64,000 bases of DNA, from the NCBI GenBank assembly GCA_963675185.2, contig CAXXOH010000001.1, positions 124,001 to 188,000 of the forward strand, given 5' to 3'. Under the pieces are notes generated by a model. That model had not been told where the DNA came from and did no database searches. It worked only from the letters and a program-made list of their open reading frames with translations. The translations under genes were made by a program, and so were the position numbers. The DNA comes from Ilyobacter_A sp963675185 (GTDB lineage Bacteria > Fusobacteriota > Fusobacteriia > Fusobacteriales > Fusobacteriaceae). Shown in pieces: positions 38,442-47,808 of the stretch (its first letter is position 1; each line of letters opens with the position of its first letter).

Positions 38442-39014
38442 TTATCTGTTATCTATTAAAAATTTTATTGCTTTAGGTAGTAGAGTGTGTTCCTGCTCTA
38501 GTACCCTTTGTTGAAGAGTCGATTCATTGTCGCTAGGAAGTACTTCAACTTCACTTTGGAATATTATTTCACCGCTGTCTATTCCTGAATCGACAAAGTG
38601 CACTGTGCACCCGGATTTTTTTTCTCCGTTTGCAATTACGGCTCTATGTATTTTTATACCGTACATACCTGCGCCACCATATTTTGGGAGCAAAGATGGG
38701 TGTATATTTATTATTTTCTTAGCCCATTTATCGGTAAAATCAGCATTTAATATCGATAGGAAACCTGCAAGTACTATGAGGTCTACTTTCCCATCTAAAA
38801 GTTCGTCTATTTTTTTACTTAAGTTTTCCTTTAGCTCTTTTCTGTCAAGGGAAATGGTTTTTATCCCATGATTTTCAGCTCTTTGAATACTGTAGCAAGG
38901 CCTATCTGAGATAACGTATTCGATTTCACAGTTTAGCATTCCGTTTTCAATGCTATCTATTATAGATTGGAGGTTGCTTCCGCCTCCAGAAACCAAAACA
39001 GCTATTTTAAACAT
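38442..39014 (-). CDS. purN: Phosphoribosylglycinamide formyltransferase
   Basis: GAR transformylase using 10-formyl-THF, the third step of the pathway. The 190 aa protein starts AVLVSGGGSNLQSIID. It has LAGFLSIL, NIHPSLLPKYGG with the catalytic Asn-x-His, and a downstream DSGIDSGEII. Its start overlaps the end of purM by 13 bases, indicating translational coupling. Formyl donor supply from fhs is in the same cluster. Confidence 0.96.
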   Translation of the reverse strand: MFKIAVLVSGGGSNLQSIIDSIENGMLNCEIEYVISDRPCYSIQRAENHGIKTISLDRKELKENLSKKIDELLDGKVDLIVLAGFLSILNADFTDKWAKKIINIHPSLLPKYGGAGMYGIKIHRAVIANGEKKSGCTVHFVDSGIDSGEIIFQSEVEVLPSDNESTLQQRVLEQEHTLLPKAIKFLIDNR

Positions 39015-39997
39015 ATTCCGTTGTCTCCCTTTTCAATAGTACCTATTTCATAAGCCCTTTCACCCATTGACTCAAGGTCAGCGATAATATTTTCGCTTAA
39101 TTCAGGTTTTACAATTAGTATAAACCCTACACCCATGTTGAAAGTACCCCACATCTCCTCTTCAGGGACACCTTTAGATTGGAGATATTTAAAGATTTCA
39201 AGAACTTCTATTTTTGATTTTTCAACGTGAGCTTCTAGGCCGGCAGGTATAGTTCTAGGAACATTCTCAATTAGCCCTCCTCCTGTAATATGCGCCATAC
39301 CATTAATATCATAAGTTTCAAGAAGCTTAAGTACAGGTTTTACGTATATTTTTGTTGGAGTTAGAAGTGTTTCAGAGATTTTTTTACCTTGAAACTCTTC
39401 GCTATAATCAGTTACGAGCTTTCTTACAAGGGAAAATCCGTTGCTGTGCACCCCAGAAGATGCAATAGCTATGATCTTGTCCCCCTCTTTTATCTTATCC
39501 CCACTTATAACCTTGCTTTTTTCAACTACTCCAACTGTGAATCCAGCGATGTCATAGTCTCCAGGCTTGTAGAAACCAGGCATTTCTGCTGTTTCCCCAC
39601 CAACAAGGGCAGCACCTGCATCAAGGCAACCTTTGGCAACTCCACTTACTATTTGAGACGAAACCTCTGCTTCTAGTTTCCCACAAGCAAGGTAGTCAAG
39701 GAAGAATATTGGTTTTGCCCCATGGCAAAGGATATCATTTACACACATTGCAACACAGTCGATACCAACAGTATCATAAGTATTGGTTTTAAAAGCTATT
39801 TCAAGCTTAGTTCCAACACCGTCTGTACCAGATACTAGAACAGGGTTTTCGTATTTTCCAAGCTCGTACATAGCACCAAAGCCCCCAAGCCCAGTAAGAA
39901 CGTTTTTACTGTGAGTAGCTTTGGCCATATCTTTTATTAGGTCAACAGATTTGTATCCCTCTTCTTTATTAACTCCAGAGTCTTTATATGTTATCAT
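39002..39997 (-). CDS. purM: Phosphoribosylformylglycinamidine cyclo-ligase
   Basis: AIR synthetase: closes the imidazole ring using ATP. The 331 aa protein begins ITYKDSGVNKEEGYKSVDLI. It has LVSGTDGVGTKLEIA, ALVGGETAEMPGFY and MAHITGGGLIENVPR, all family signatures. GGAG precedes the ATG. It sits between purF and the overlapping purN. Confidence 0.97.
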   Translation of the reverse strand: MITYKDSGVNKEEGYKSVDLIKDMAKATHSKNVLTGLGGFGAMYELGKYENPVLVSGTDGVGTKLEIAFKTNTYDTVGIDCVAMCVNDILCHGAKPIFFLDYLACGKLEAEVSSQIVSGVAKGCLDAGAALVGGETAEMPGFYKPGDYDIAGFTVGVVEKSKVISGDKIKEGDKIIAIASSGVHSNGFSLVRKLVTDYSEEFQGKKISETLLTPTKIYVKPVLKLLETYDINGMAHITGGGLIENVPRTIPAGLEAHVEKSKIEVLEIFKYLQSKGVPEEEMWGTFNMGVGFILIVKPELSENIIADLESMGERAYEIGTIEKGDNGICLK

Positions 39998-40054
39998 TAT
40001 TAATCTCCTTACTCTATAATATTATTCTAAATATAGAAATACTTTATCTTAAGT

Positions 40055-41452
40055 TTACAGCTCCCCCATTGGAGTACATACAGGATATTCTCCATCAAAA
40101 CATCCTAAACAGAAATCCTCACTTCCTAGTACTTTTGTAAGATTTTCAAGAGTAAGGTAATCTATAGAGTCAGCTCCAATAGCTTCGTTTATTTCGTCTA
40201 TAGAAAGTTTTGCTGCCATAAGTTCTTTTCTGTGGGCAGTGTCAATACCAAAATAGCATGGATATTTTACTGCTGGAGAGGCCGATCTGAAGTGTACTTC
40301 TGTAGCTCCAGCTCTTCTAAGCATCTGAATAAGAAGCTTACTTGTAGTTCCCCTTACTAGAGAATCATCTACTACAACAACTCTTTTCCCCACTACATTT
40401 ACTTTTAAAGGATTTAATTTTACCTGAACAGCTTTTTCTCTAAGTTCCTGAGTAGGTTTTATAAAAGTTCTTCCTATATATTTATTTTTAATAAGACCAA
40501 CTGTATAAGGAATGCCGCTTTCTTCTGCAAAACCTATTGCTGCAGGTATTCCAGAATCAGGTACACCTATTACAACATCTGCTTCTACAGGTTTTTGTCT
40601 GGCAAGGCATCTTCCAGATTCAACTCTTACATTAAAAGCGCTTTTGCCATCAATTACACTATCTGGTCTTGCAAAGTATATGGTTTCAAAAGAACAAGGA
40701 GCATTTTTTGTATTTTCAGCATATTTGACGGATTTCACACCGTTATCATCTATTATAACCATCTCTCCAGGCTCGACATCTCTTATGAGGTCTGCTCCCA
40801 CTGCATCAAGGGCACAAGATTCAGAAGCTAGGAAATAATCCCCTTCTTCATTTTGTCCTAGACACAAAGGTCTGATGCCATAAGGATCTCTTACACCAAT
40901 TAGCTTTTGGTCAGCCAAAATGGTAAGAGCATAAGCTCCCTTTATAGCATTTGCTGTAGATTTTATAGCATCTTCTAATCCATTATTTGCTTTTCTTGCT
41001 ATCATGTTTATAATAACTTCTGAATCTATATTTGTAATAAACGTTGATCCAGAATCTTCAAGGAGTTCTCTTAGTATACCTGCATTTACAAGGGTTCCGT
41101 TATGGGCAACTGCAATCTGACCAAGTTTGAATTTACTCTCTAAAGGCTGGGCATTCGCAACATTGCTGTCACCAGAAGTGGAGTATCTAACGTGTCCTAT
41201 TGCAGCATTTCCTTTTAGCTCCTGAAGTTTTTCAGGAGTAAATACGTCAGCTACAAGCCCCATACCCTTGTAAGTTGTCTTTTCTCCAAAATTTGAAATT
41301 GTTATTCCTGCACTTTCTTGTCCCCTGTGCTGAAGAGCATAAAGTCCGTAGTAAGTAAGAGTTGAGATTTCTTCTTTGGCCTTTTTTGAGTATACACCAA
41401 AGACTCCGCATTCCTCCTCCATCTTATCTGTGTTTAATTTATCAAAGCACAT
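40055..41452 (-). CDS. purF: Amidophosphoribosyltransferase
   Basis: First committed step: PRPP plus glutamine to phosphoribosylamine. The 465 aa protein has an Ntn-type glutaminase domain. The presumed nucleophile Cys follows a short propeptide (MEEECGVFGVY), as in the Bacillus-type enzyme that is self-processed. The PRPP-binding motif VVVVDDSLVRGTTS is at the expected place. C-terminal cysteines (DFCLGCFDGEYPVC) suggest the [4Fe-4S] form found in Bacillus. The gene lies six bases after purC. Confidence 0.96.
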   Translation of the reverse strand: MCFDKLNTDKMEEECGVFGVYSKKAKEEISTLTYYGLYALQHRGQESAGITISNFGEKTTYKGMGLVADVFTPEKLQELKGNAAIGHVRYSTSGDSNVANAQPLESKFKLGQIAVAHNGTLVNAGILRELLEDSGSTFITNIDSEVIINMIARKANNGLEDAIKSTANAIKGAYALTILADQKLIGVRDPYGIRPLCLGQNEEGDYFLASESCALDAVGADLIRDVEPGEMVIIDDNGVKSVKYAENTKNAPCSFETIYFARPDSVIDGKSAFNVRVESGRCLARQKPVEADVVIGVPDSGIPAAIGFAEESGIPYTVGLIKNKYIGRTFIKPTQELREKAVQVKLNPLKVNVVGKRVVVVDDSLVRGTTSKLLIQMLRRAGATEVHFRSASPAVKYPCYFGIDTAHRKELMAAKLSIDEINEAIGADSIDYLTLENLTKVLGSEDFCLGCFDGEYPVCTPMGEL

Positions 41453-41458
41453 GTTTGA

Positions 41459-42172
41459 TTATGCCCCCAATCTTTTTAATATCTCGATATACGCTTCCTC
41501 TACGCTTCCAAGGTCTCTTCTAAATCTGTCTTTATCAAGTTTTTCACCAGTTTCTTTATCCCAAAGTCTGCAAGTGTCTGGCGTGATTTCGTCAGCAAGC
41601 ATTATCTCGCCTTTTGAGTTTTTACCGAACTCTATTTTGAAGTCGACAAGGGTGATCCCCTCTTTATCAAAAGTATCTTTTAGGAGTTCGTTTATTTTAG
41701 CAGTGATTGCATAGATCTCTTTTAGTTCTTCATAAGTGGCAATTCCAAGTGCAACGGCATGGTGGTCGTTTATTAGTGGGTCACCGTATGCGTCATTTTT
41801 GTAGCATATTTCAAAAATTGTGTTTGCAGGCTTAGTCCCCTCTGGGATACCAACTCTTTTAGCCATAGATCCAGCTATAACGTTTCTAACTATAACTTCT
41901 AGCGCGAATATTTTTAGTTTTTCGCAGGCTTGGTCTCTGTCGTTTAGCTTTGCTTTGAAGTGAGTTTTCACTCCATTTTTTTCAAGCATTTCAAAAAGTA
42001 TTGTGGTTATCTCATTGTTTAGTTTACCTTTGTTTGCGATAGTACCTTTTTTCGCACCGTTACCAGCCGTAGCGTCATCTTTGTAGTGGATAATAACTAG
42101 ATTTGGGTCATCTGTAGAGTATATTTGCTTTGCTTTTCCTTCGTACAGCATATCCTTTTTTATAATTTCCAT
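41459..42172 (-). CDS. purC: SAICAR synthase
   Basis: Condenses CAIR with aspartate. The 237 aa protein starts MEIIKKDMLYEGKAKQIY at an ATG seven bases after AGGAGG; a frame from 42217 is longer but lacks a site. It contains EVIVRNVIAGS and DEITPDTCRLWD, both typical. It follows purK with a short gap of about 37 bases. Confidence 0.97.
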   Translation of the reverse strand: MEIIKKDMLYEGKAKQIYSTDDPNLVIIHYKDDATAGNGAKKGTIANKGKLNNEITTILFEMLEKNGVKTHFKAKLNDRDQACEKLKIFALEVIVRNVIAGSMAKRVGIPEGTKPANTIFEICYKNDAYGDPLINDHHAVALGIATYEELKEIYAITAKINELLKDTFDKEGITLVDFKIEFGKNSKGEIMLADEITPDTCRLWDKETGEKLDKDRFRRDLGSVEEAYIEILKRLGA

Positions 42173-42209
42173 TCTTCCTCCTGATTTATAAAAAAATATA
42201 ATTAATTGT

Positions 42210-43337
42210 TTATTCACTAATTATTTTCAAATGCTCTCTAGCCTTTAATGCCAATTGATAAGCTTTTTCTTCCGAGTCATTTAATACGGTTATATGACCC
42301 ATTTTTCTAAAAGGTTTTGTTTCTTTTTTTCCATAAATATGAAGATATGCACCATCAACCTTCATTACTTCATCCACGCCTAAAATTTTCACCTTACCTA
42401 CATATCCTTCTTCACCCAAAAGGTTTACCATACAGGCAGGGGATAGCAAATCACAATTTCCTAGATGGTAGTTTAGTACCGCTCTTATGAACTGTTCGTA
42501 TTGCGATGTTTTACATGCTTCAATTGTATAGTGTCCTGAGTTATGAGGTCTTGGGGCGATTTCATTAATTAATATTTTTCCATCTTTGGTTAAAAACATC
42601 TCTACACCAAATATTCCTACACCTTCAAAGGCCTCCACACATTTAAGCGCGAGCTCTTCGGCTTCTTTATATTGATCTTCTGTAATTCTTGCCGGTACCA
42701 CTACAGTATCGCATATATTTGTTTTTTCATCAAATACCATTTCAGCAACTGGATAAGTCACTACCTCACCGTTGAAATTTCTGGCAACCATTACTGCTAT
42801 CTCTTTTTCACAGTCTACAAATTTTTCAAAGAAGCTTTCTCCTGGAATCATTTTGTCTATATCAGACTCTTTTTTTAGAATAAAAACTCCTCTGCCGTCA
42901 TACCCACCCTTGCAGCTTTTTTGAACCACAGGAAATCCAAACTCTTTTTTCAGTTCATCTATATTATTTTCAGTAACTCTCTTCCATTTTGAAGTAGGGA
43001 TATTATTTTTGTCAAGAAGTTCTTTCTGCTTTGATTTATCTTGAATTATTTCGATGACATTTGACGAAGGAAATATCTTTTTGCCTTTTGCTTCAAGCTC
43101 TTTAAGAACTTCGACGTTGATGTGCTCTATTTCGTAGGTAAGCACATCACACTTTTTAGCAATTTCTCTTACTTTATCTTCATCATACAAGCTGCCCACT
43201 ATATATTCATTTGATATTTCACTGGCAGGAGAAGGATAACTATCTGTGAGCACGCAAGTATAAAGGTCCATTTTTCTGGCTTCAAGGATTGTCATTTTCC
43301 CAAGTTGTCCACCGCCGATAATTCCTAATTTTTTCAA
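42210..43337 (-). CDS. purK: N5-carboxyaminoimidazole ribonucleotide synthase
   Basis: ATP-grasp enzyme that carboxylates AIR, used with PurE. The 375 aa protein starts LGIIGGGQLGKMTI. It has QKSCKGGYDGRGVF and EIAPRPHNSGHYTIEAC, the family signatures. AGGAGG precedes the ATG. It is 18 bases after purE, so the two are coupled in one transcript. Confidence 0.97.
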   Translation of the reverse strand: MKKLGIIGGGQLGKMTILEARKMDLYTCVLTDSYPSPASEISNEYIVGSLYDEDKVREIAKKCDVLTYEIEHINVEVLKELEAKGKKIFPSSNVIEIIQDKSKQKELLDKNNIPTSKWKRVTENNIDELKKEFGFPVVQKSCKGGYDGRGVFILKKESDIDKMIPGESFFEKFVDCEKEIAVMVARNFNGEVVTYPVAEMVFDEKTNICDTVVVPARITEDQYKEAEELALKCVEAFEGVGIFGVEMFLTKDGKILINEIAPRPHNSGHYTIEACKTSQYEQFIRAVLNYHLGNCDLLSPACMVNLLGEEGYVGKVKILGVDEVMKVDGAYLHIYGKKETKPFRKMGHITVLNDSEEKAYQLALKAREHLKIISE

Positions 43338-43355
43338 CTTGTTTCTCCTCCTAAA

Positions 43356-43868
43356 TTACATACTTTCGAGATATTTAGCATATCCGATCTCTTCAATTTT
43401 TTCAGCTTTTGTCTCCACTTCATCTTTCATGTCAATCATATATTTCTTAACTTTTTCTTTTACTTCGCTGTCTTTTATAGAAACTATTTTGGCAGCAAGT
43501 ATTCCTGCATTTTTTGCCCCGTTTATTGCCACTGTAGCAACGGGCACCCCGCCAGGCATTTGTACTATAGATAATAGTGAATCAAGTCCGCTTAAATTTG
43601 AACTTTTAACCGGGACTCCTATTACAGGCACGTTTGTTATCGCTGCCACCATTCCAGGAAGGTGGGCTGCCCCACCTGCTCCTGCGATTATTACGTCAAT
43701 ACCTCTTTGGTCAGCTGCTTTTGCATACTCATACATCCTATCAACGGTTCTATGTGCTGAAACTACAGTTAGTTCGTAATCTATATTGAATTCATCTAAA
43801 ATTTTTGCTGCAGCGCTCATTACTGGTAAATCTGAGTCACTTCCCATAATTATACCTATTTTCCCCAT
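43356..43868 (-). CDS. purE: N5-CAIR mutase
   Basis: Moves the carboxyl group from N5-CAIR to form CAIR. The 170 aa protein begins IGIIMGSDSDLPVMSAAAKI. It has VVSAHRTVDRM and IAGAGGAAHLPGMVA, typical of class I PurE, and the presence of purK agrees. AAAGGATG precedes the ATG. It lies directly after purL, with a 34-base gap. Confidence 0.97.
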   Translation of the reverse strand: MGKIGIIMGSDSDLPVMSAAAKILDEFNIDYELTVVSAHRTVDRMYEYAKAADQRGIDVIIAGAGGAAHLPGMVAAITNVPVIGVPVKSSNLSGLDSLLSIVQMPGGVPVATVAINGAKNAGILAAKIVSIKDSEVKEKVKKYMIDMKDEVETKAEKIEEIGYAKYLESM

Positions 43869-43902
43869 TTTTCATCCTTTCTATAAACAAAATATAAGCA
43901 GT

Positions 43903-46900
43903 TTACTTAAAGTATTTAACTCCGTTATGGAAAAGTTTTTGTTCTTTTTCCCCTATTATATTCTTATAAAGGTTCTCTCCGATTCTTTCAGAATGTCCCA
44001 TTTTACCTAGTATTCTTCCATCTAAGCTCGTTATCCCCTCTATGGCCCAAACTGAACCGTTAGGGTTGAACTCGCTGTCGGTTGTAGGGTTTCCTTCAAG
44101 GTCAACATATTGTGTTGCTATCTGTCCGTTTTCGAATAAGCTTTTTACAACCTCTTCGTTTGCAACAAATCTACCCTCACCGTGAGATACAGCGATCTGA
44201 TGAACTGATCCTACCTCTATGTCGGCAAGCCAAGGGGACTTGTTAGAAGCCACCTTTGTGGAAACCATTTTAGATATATGTCTTCCTATTGTGTTGAATG
44301 TAAGTGTAGGAGAATCCTCTGCTACCCTTCCAATCTCTCCATATGGAAGAAGTCCTGATTTTATAAGAGCTTGGAATCCATTGCATATACCAAGTATTAG
44401 TCCGTCCCTTTCTAGGAACTTAGATATTGCCTCGCTTATTAACGGGTTGTTTAATATTGTGGCAATAAACTTACCAGAACCATCCGGCTCGTCCCCGGCA
44501 CTGAAGCCTCCAGGGAACATAAGGATTTGAGAATCTTCTATGTTTTTAACCATTTCAGAGATAGATTGCTCTATCATGGTGTGGTTTAAGTTTCTAAACA
44601 CCATTGAGTTCGGCTCTGCTCCCGCCATTTCGAAAGCTCTCATTGAGTCGTATTCACAGTTTGTACCAGGGAATACCGGCACGAATACTTTTGGTTTAGC
44701 TATTTTATTTTTAGCAACCAGGATATCTTTTCTCTCGAAAGATTTCCAAGGAAGTTTTTCCGCTTTTTCCTTTGTTTTAGAAGGGAATACAGGTTCTAGA
44801 GTTTTTGTCCAGGCCGCAAGAGCCTCTTCTACCCCTATTTCCATATCTCCAACAACTATTTTTCCAGTTGAGTTTGTTTCCCCTAGCTCGACTAGAGCAG
44901 GTATGCCGTTAAGCTCCTCTTTAGCTTCTATAACCATAGAACCGTAGTTTAGTCTAAACAGGTCTTCACCTAAGTCTTTTATAGACGCCCCTATCTTGTT
45001 ACCAAAGGACATTTTCGAGATAGCCTCTGCTATCCCGCCATGCTTAAGCGTCATAGTGGCAACTATTTTGCCGTTCTTTATATTTTCATGCACAAAGTCG
45101 AAGTTTTCCTTAAGCTCATCCATATTTGGCATCAGGTTGTCAAGCGCGGTATGCTTTACAAGGTAAAGTTTGCTTCCGGCAGATTTAAACTCCTGTGACA
45201 CAACTTGACTTGCTTTTAGCGGGCTCACCGCAAAAGATATAAGTGTAGGCGGTACATGTAGTTCATTAAAGGTTCCGCTCATACTATCCTTACCACCTAT
45301 GGCAGGGATCTCCATCTGTTTTTGAACAAACAGTGTCCCCAAAAGGGCAGCAAATGGTTTTCCCCAGTATTTAGGGTTTTTACCAAGTCTTTGGAAGTAC
45401 TCTTGGAAACTAAGCCTTATATTTTTCCAATCTCCTCCAAGGGCAACTATTTTAGCCATTGACTCTACAACAGCATATGCACCTGAGTGGAATGGACTCC
45501 AGTTAGCTATTTTGTTGTTGTATCCCCAAGTGATTGCACTCGCAGTATCTGTTTTACCGTGAAGGACAGGTAGTTTTTGAACCGATCCCTCTGTAGGAGT
45601 TAGCTGGTATTTACCTCCAAAAGGCATAAGCACGGTTGAAGCACCTATTGTGGAGTCAAATGTCTCCATAAGCCCTTTTTGAGAGCACACATTTAGTGAC
45701 CCTAGCATGTTTAACCATTTTTCTTTTAGAGTTTTACCAGTTGTTTCTACTTTTTCAATTGGGTTATCGCTTTCAGGAGCTTCTACCTCTATGTCGTTTT
45801 CTCCTGTAACACCGTTTGTATCCAGGAAGCTTCTAGCTATATCTACTATCTTTTTCCCTCTCCATGTTATAACTAGCCTATTTGTATCAGTGACCTCAGC
45901 TACAACCACGGCTTCTAGGTTTTCTTTTTCAGAAAGTTTTATGAATTTTTCTACGTCTTTTGCCTCGACCACAACGGCCATTCTCTCTTGAGATTCAGAT
46001 ATGGCAAGTTCTGTACCATTTAATCCACTGTACTTTGTAGGGACCTTGTCAAGGTTTATGATTAAACCATCAGATAATTCACCAATGGCAACCGAAACTC
46101 CACCGGCTCCAAAGTCATTACATTTTTTTATCAACTTCGTAACCTCAGGGTTTCTGAAAAGCCTTTGGATTTTTCTTTCAGTTGGAGCGTTTCCTTTTTG
46201 GACTTCTGCACCGCAAGTTTCTAAAGACTCCTCTGTGTGCTCTTTAGATGAACCTGTAGCACCACCGCAGCCGTCTCTACCAGTTTTACCTCCAAGAAGT
46301 ACCACTATGTCGCCAGCAGATGGAGATTCCCTTCTCACCCAGTCAGCCTTGACAGCACCTACAACGGCACCTACTTCCATCCTTTTAGCCTTATACCCTT
46401 CGTCATATATCTCCGCAACATGTCCTGTTGCAAGTCCTATCTGGTTACCATATGAGCTGTATCCGTGAGCGGCTTCTTTTGTTATCTTCTTTTGAGGAAG
46501 TTTCCCAGGCATTGTATCCTCTACCTTTTCCAGTGGATTTGCAGCACCGGTTACCCTTATAGCCTGGTAAACATAAGATCTTCCTGAAAGCGGGTCTCTT
46601 ATTGCCCCACCTATACATGTAGAAGCTCCTCCGAAAGGCTCTATCTCAGTAGGATGGTTATGGGTCTCGTTTTTAAACATAAGAAGCCACTTTTCAGTTT
46701 TACCGTCTACATCTACGTCTATATAAACTGAGCAGGCGTTTATCTCTTCAGATATCTCCATGTCGTCTAGTTTGCCGTTTTTTCTAATCTCTTTACCTGA
46801 GATTGTAGCCATATCCATTAGGGATATATATTTTTCTTCTAGCCTTGTACCATGAACGTACTCTCTGCTTTTTAAGTACTCCTCAAAAGTCTCCTGCATT

Positions 46901-47631
46901 ACCTCTCCAAATTTACCTTGAGGGATAACTATGTCTTTAAGTTTTGTCTCGAAAGTAGTATGACGGCAGTGGTCAGACCAGTATGTATCTAAAACTTTTA
47001 TTTCAGTTTCAATTGGATCTCTTTTTTCCGTATTTTTGAAGTAATCTTGGATGAAGGCAACATCTTCTAGAGTCATTGCCAGTCCCTCTCTACTCCTGAA
47101 AGCTTCAAGTTCATCTAATGAATAATTTATGAACCCTTCAAAACTTTGCACGTCCCCGGCGGAAACAGCTTCCTCTATATTTAATGAGTCTAATTTTTTC
47201 TCTCTCATTTCAACAGGGTTTATGTAGTAGCTTTTTATTTTTGCCAGGTCTTCAGGGCTGATAGCACCCTCTAAGATTATAAGCTTACCGCTTTTAACCT
47301 CCACAGCTTCATTTTTTTCTGAGATAAGATTAAGACATTGAACAGCCGAATCAGCTCTCTGGTCAAATTGACCAGGAAGGAACTCTGCAGCTATGTAGTT
47401 CTTATTATAGAGTTCTATGTTGCTGTAAACCTCATCGGTAACAATTTCCGAGAAAACAATCTTTTTTGCACTCTCTATCTCTGATTCTTCAATGTTGAAG
47501 ATATCATAAATATTAAGCACTCTAACATTTTCAAGATTACTTAGATTCAAACTCTCAATTAAGTCTTTTTTTAGATTTTCTGCTTCAACATTAAATCCAG
47601 CCTTTTTTTCAACAAAAATACGAAATTTCAT
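43903..47631 (-). CDS. purL: Phosphoribosylformylglycinamidine synthase, single-chain
   Basis: Converts FGAR to FGAM with glutamine and ATP. At 1242 aa it is the long form, with PurL and glutaminase PurQ parts fused. It contains FKNETHNHPTEIEPFGG in the ATP-binding half and the C-terminal glutaminase segment with Cys in LGICNGFQ. The ATG at 47631 follows a GGAGGAGAG site. A frame open to 47724 would include the riboswitch terminator and is not credible. It is first in the pur cluster and likely controlled by the guanine riboswitch just upstream. Confidence 0.97.
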   Translation of the reverse strand: MKFRIFVEKKAGFNVEAENLKKDLIESLNLSNLENVRVLNIYDIFNIEESEIESAKKIVFSEIVTDEVYSNIELYNKNYIAAEFLPGQFDQRADSAVQCLNLISEKNEAVEVKSGKLIILEGAISPEDLAKIKSYYINPVEMREKKLDSLNIEEAVSAGDVQSFEGFINYSLDELEAFRSREGLAMTLEDVAFIQDYFKNTEKRDPIETEIKVLDTYWSDHCRHTTFETKLKDIVIPQGKFGEVMQETFEEYLKSREYVHGTRLEEKYISLMDMATISGKEIRKNGKLDDMEISEEINACSVYIDVDVDGKTEKWLLMFKNETHNHPTEIEPFGGASTCIGGAIRDPLSGRSYVYQAIRVTGAANPLEKVEDTMPGKLPQKKITKEAAHGYSSYGNQIGLATGHVAEIYDEGYKAKRMEVGAVVGAVKADWVRRESPSAGDIVVLLGGKTGRDGCGGATGSSKEHTEESLETCGAEVQKGNAPTERKIQRLFRNPEVTKLIKKCNDFGAGGVSVAIGELSDGLIINLDKVPTKYSGLNGTELAISESQERMAVVVEAKDVEKFIKLSEKENLEAVVVAEVTDTNRLVITWRGKKIVDIARSFLDTNGVTGENDIEVEAPESDNPIEKVETTGKTLKEKWLNMLGSLNVCSQKGLMETFDSTIGASTVLMPFGGKYQLTPTEGSVQKLPVLHGKTDTASAITWGYNNKIANWSPFHSGAYAVVESMAKIVALGGDWKNIRLSFQEYFQRLGKNPKYWGKPFAALLGTLFVQKQMEIPAIGGKDSMSGTFNELHVPPTLISFAVSPLKASQVVSQEFKSAGSKLYLVKHTALDNLMPNMDELKENFDFVHENIKNGKIVATMTLKHGGIAEAISKMSFGNKIGASIKDLGEDLFRLNYGSMVIEAKEELNGIPALVELGETNSTGKIVVGDMEIGVEEALAAWTKTLEPVFPSKTKEKAEKLPWKSFERKDILVAKNKIAKPKVFVPVFPGTNCEYDSMRAFEMAGAEPNSMVFRNLNHTMIEQSISEMVKNIEDSQILMFPGGFSAGDEPDGSGKFIATILNNPLISEAISKFLERDGLILGICNGFQALIKSGLLPYGEIGRVAEDSPTLTFNTIGRHISKMVSTKVASNKSPWLADIEVGSVHQIAVSHGEGRFVANEEVVKSLFENGQIATQYVDLEGNPTTDSEFNPNGSVWAIEGITSLDGRILGKMGHSERIGENLYKNIIGEKEQKLFHNGVKYFK

Positions 47632-47670
47632 ATGAAGTTTTTCTCTCCTCCTAAAATTTTTTATAAGTTT

Positions 47671-47707
47671 AAAACAAAAATCCGGGCTTCGAGTGAAAGC
47701 AACCGGA
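47671..47707 (-). terminator. Riboswitch-controlled terminator before purL
   Basis: On the minus strand TCCGG-TT-GCTT and AAGC-CCGGA form a bulged stem, followed by TTTTTGTTTT. Its loop (TTTCACTCG) can pair with the 3' side of riboswitch P1 (GGGTGAA), giving an antiterminator. Ligand binding should favour termination. Confidence 0.7.
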
Positions 47708-47721
47708 CAATTGGCGACCTT

Positions 47722-47788
47722 CACCCGTAGCAGTTAATTTAAGGTTAACCGTAGAAACTCCCGGCCATATTACGGGGATATACGAGTG
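47722..47788 (-). ncRNA. Purine riboswitch aptamer (guanine type) before purL
   Basis: The minus strand reads CACTCGTATATCCCCG, then TAATATGG, GTTTCTACGG and GCTACGGGTG, matching the purine aptamer. P1 is CACTCGTA/TACGGGTG. P2, P3 and the conserved J1/2, J2/3 and J3/1 are present. The specificity base (C74 in B. subtilis xpt numbering) is C, so guanine or hypoxanthine is predicted. J3/1 reads GCTA where ACTA is usual, an uncommon change. It should switch purL-D off when guanine is plentiful. Confidence 0.85.
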
Positions 47789-47808
47789 CGTTTAATTGTA
47801 TTTGTTTT

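Noticed and set aside
47632..47724. Longer N-terminus of PurL
   Set aside because: The extra residues are encoded by the riboswitch aptamer's edge and terminator. The family begins at MKFRIFVEKK and a ribosome site lies just upstream of that ATG.
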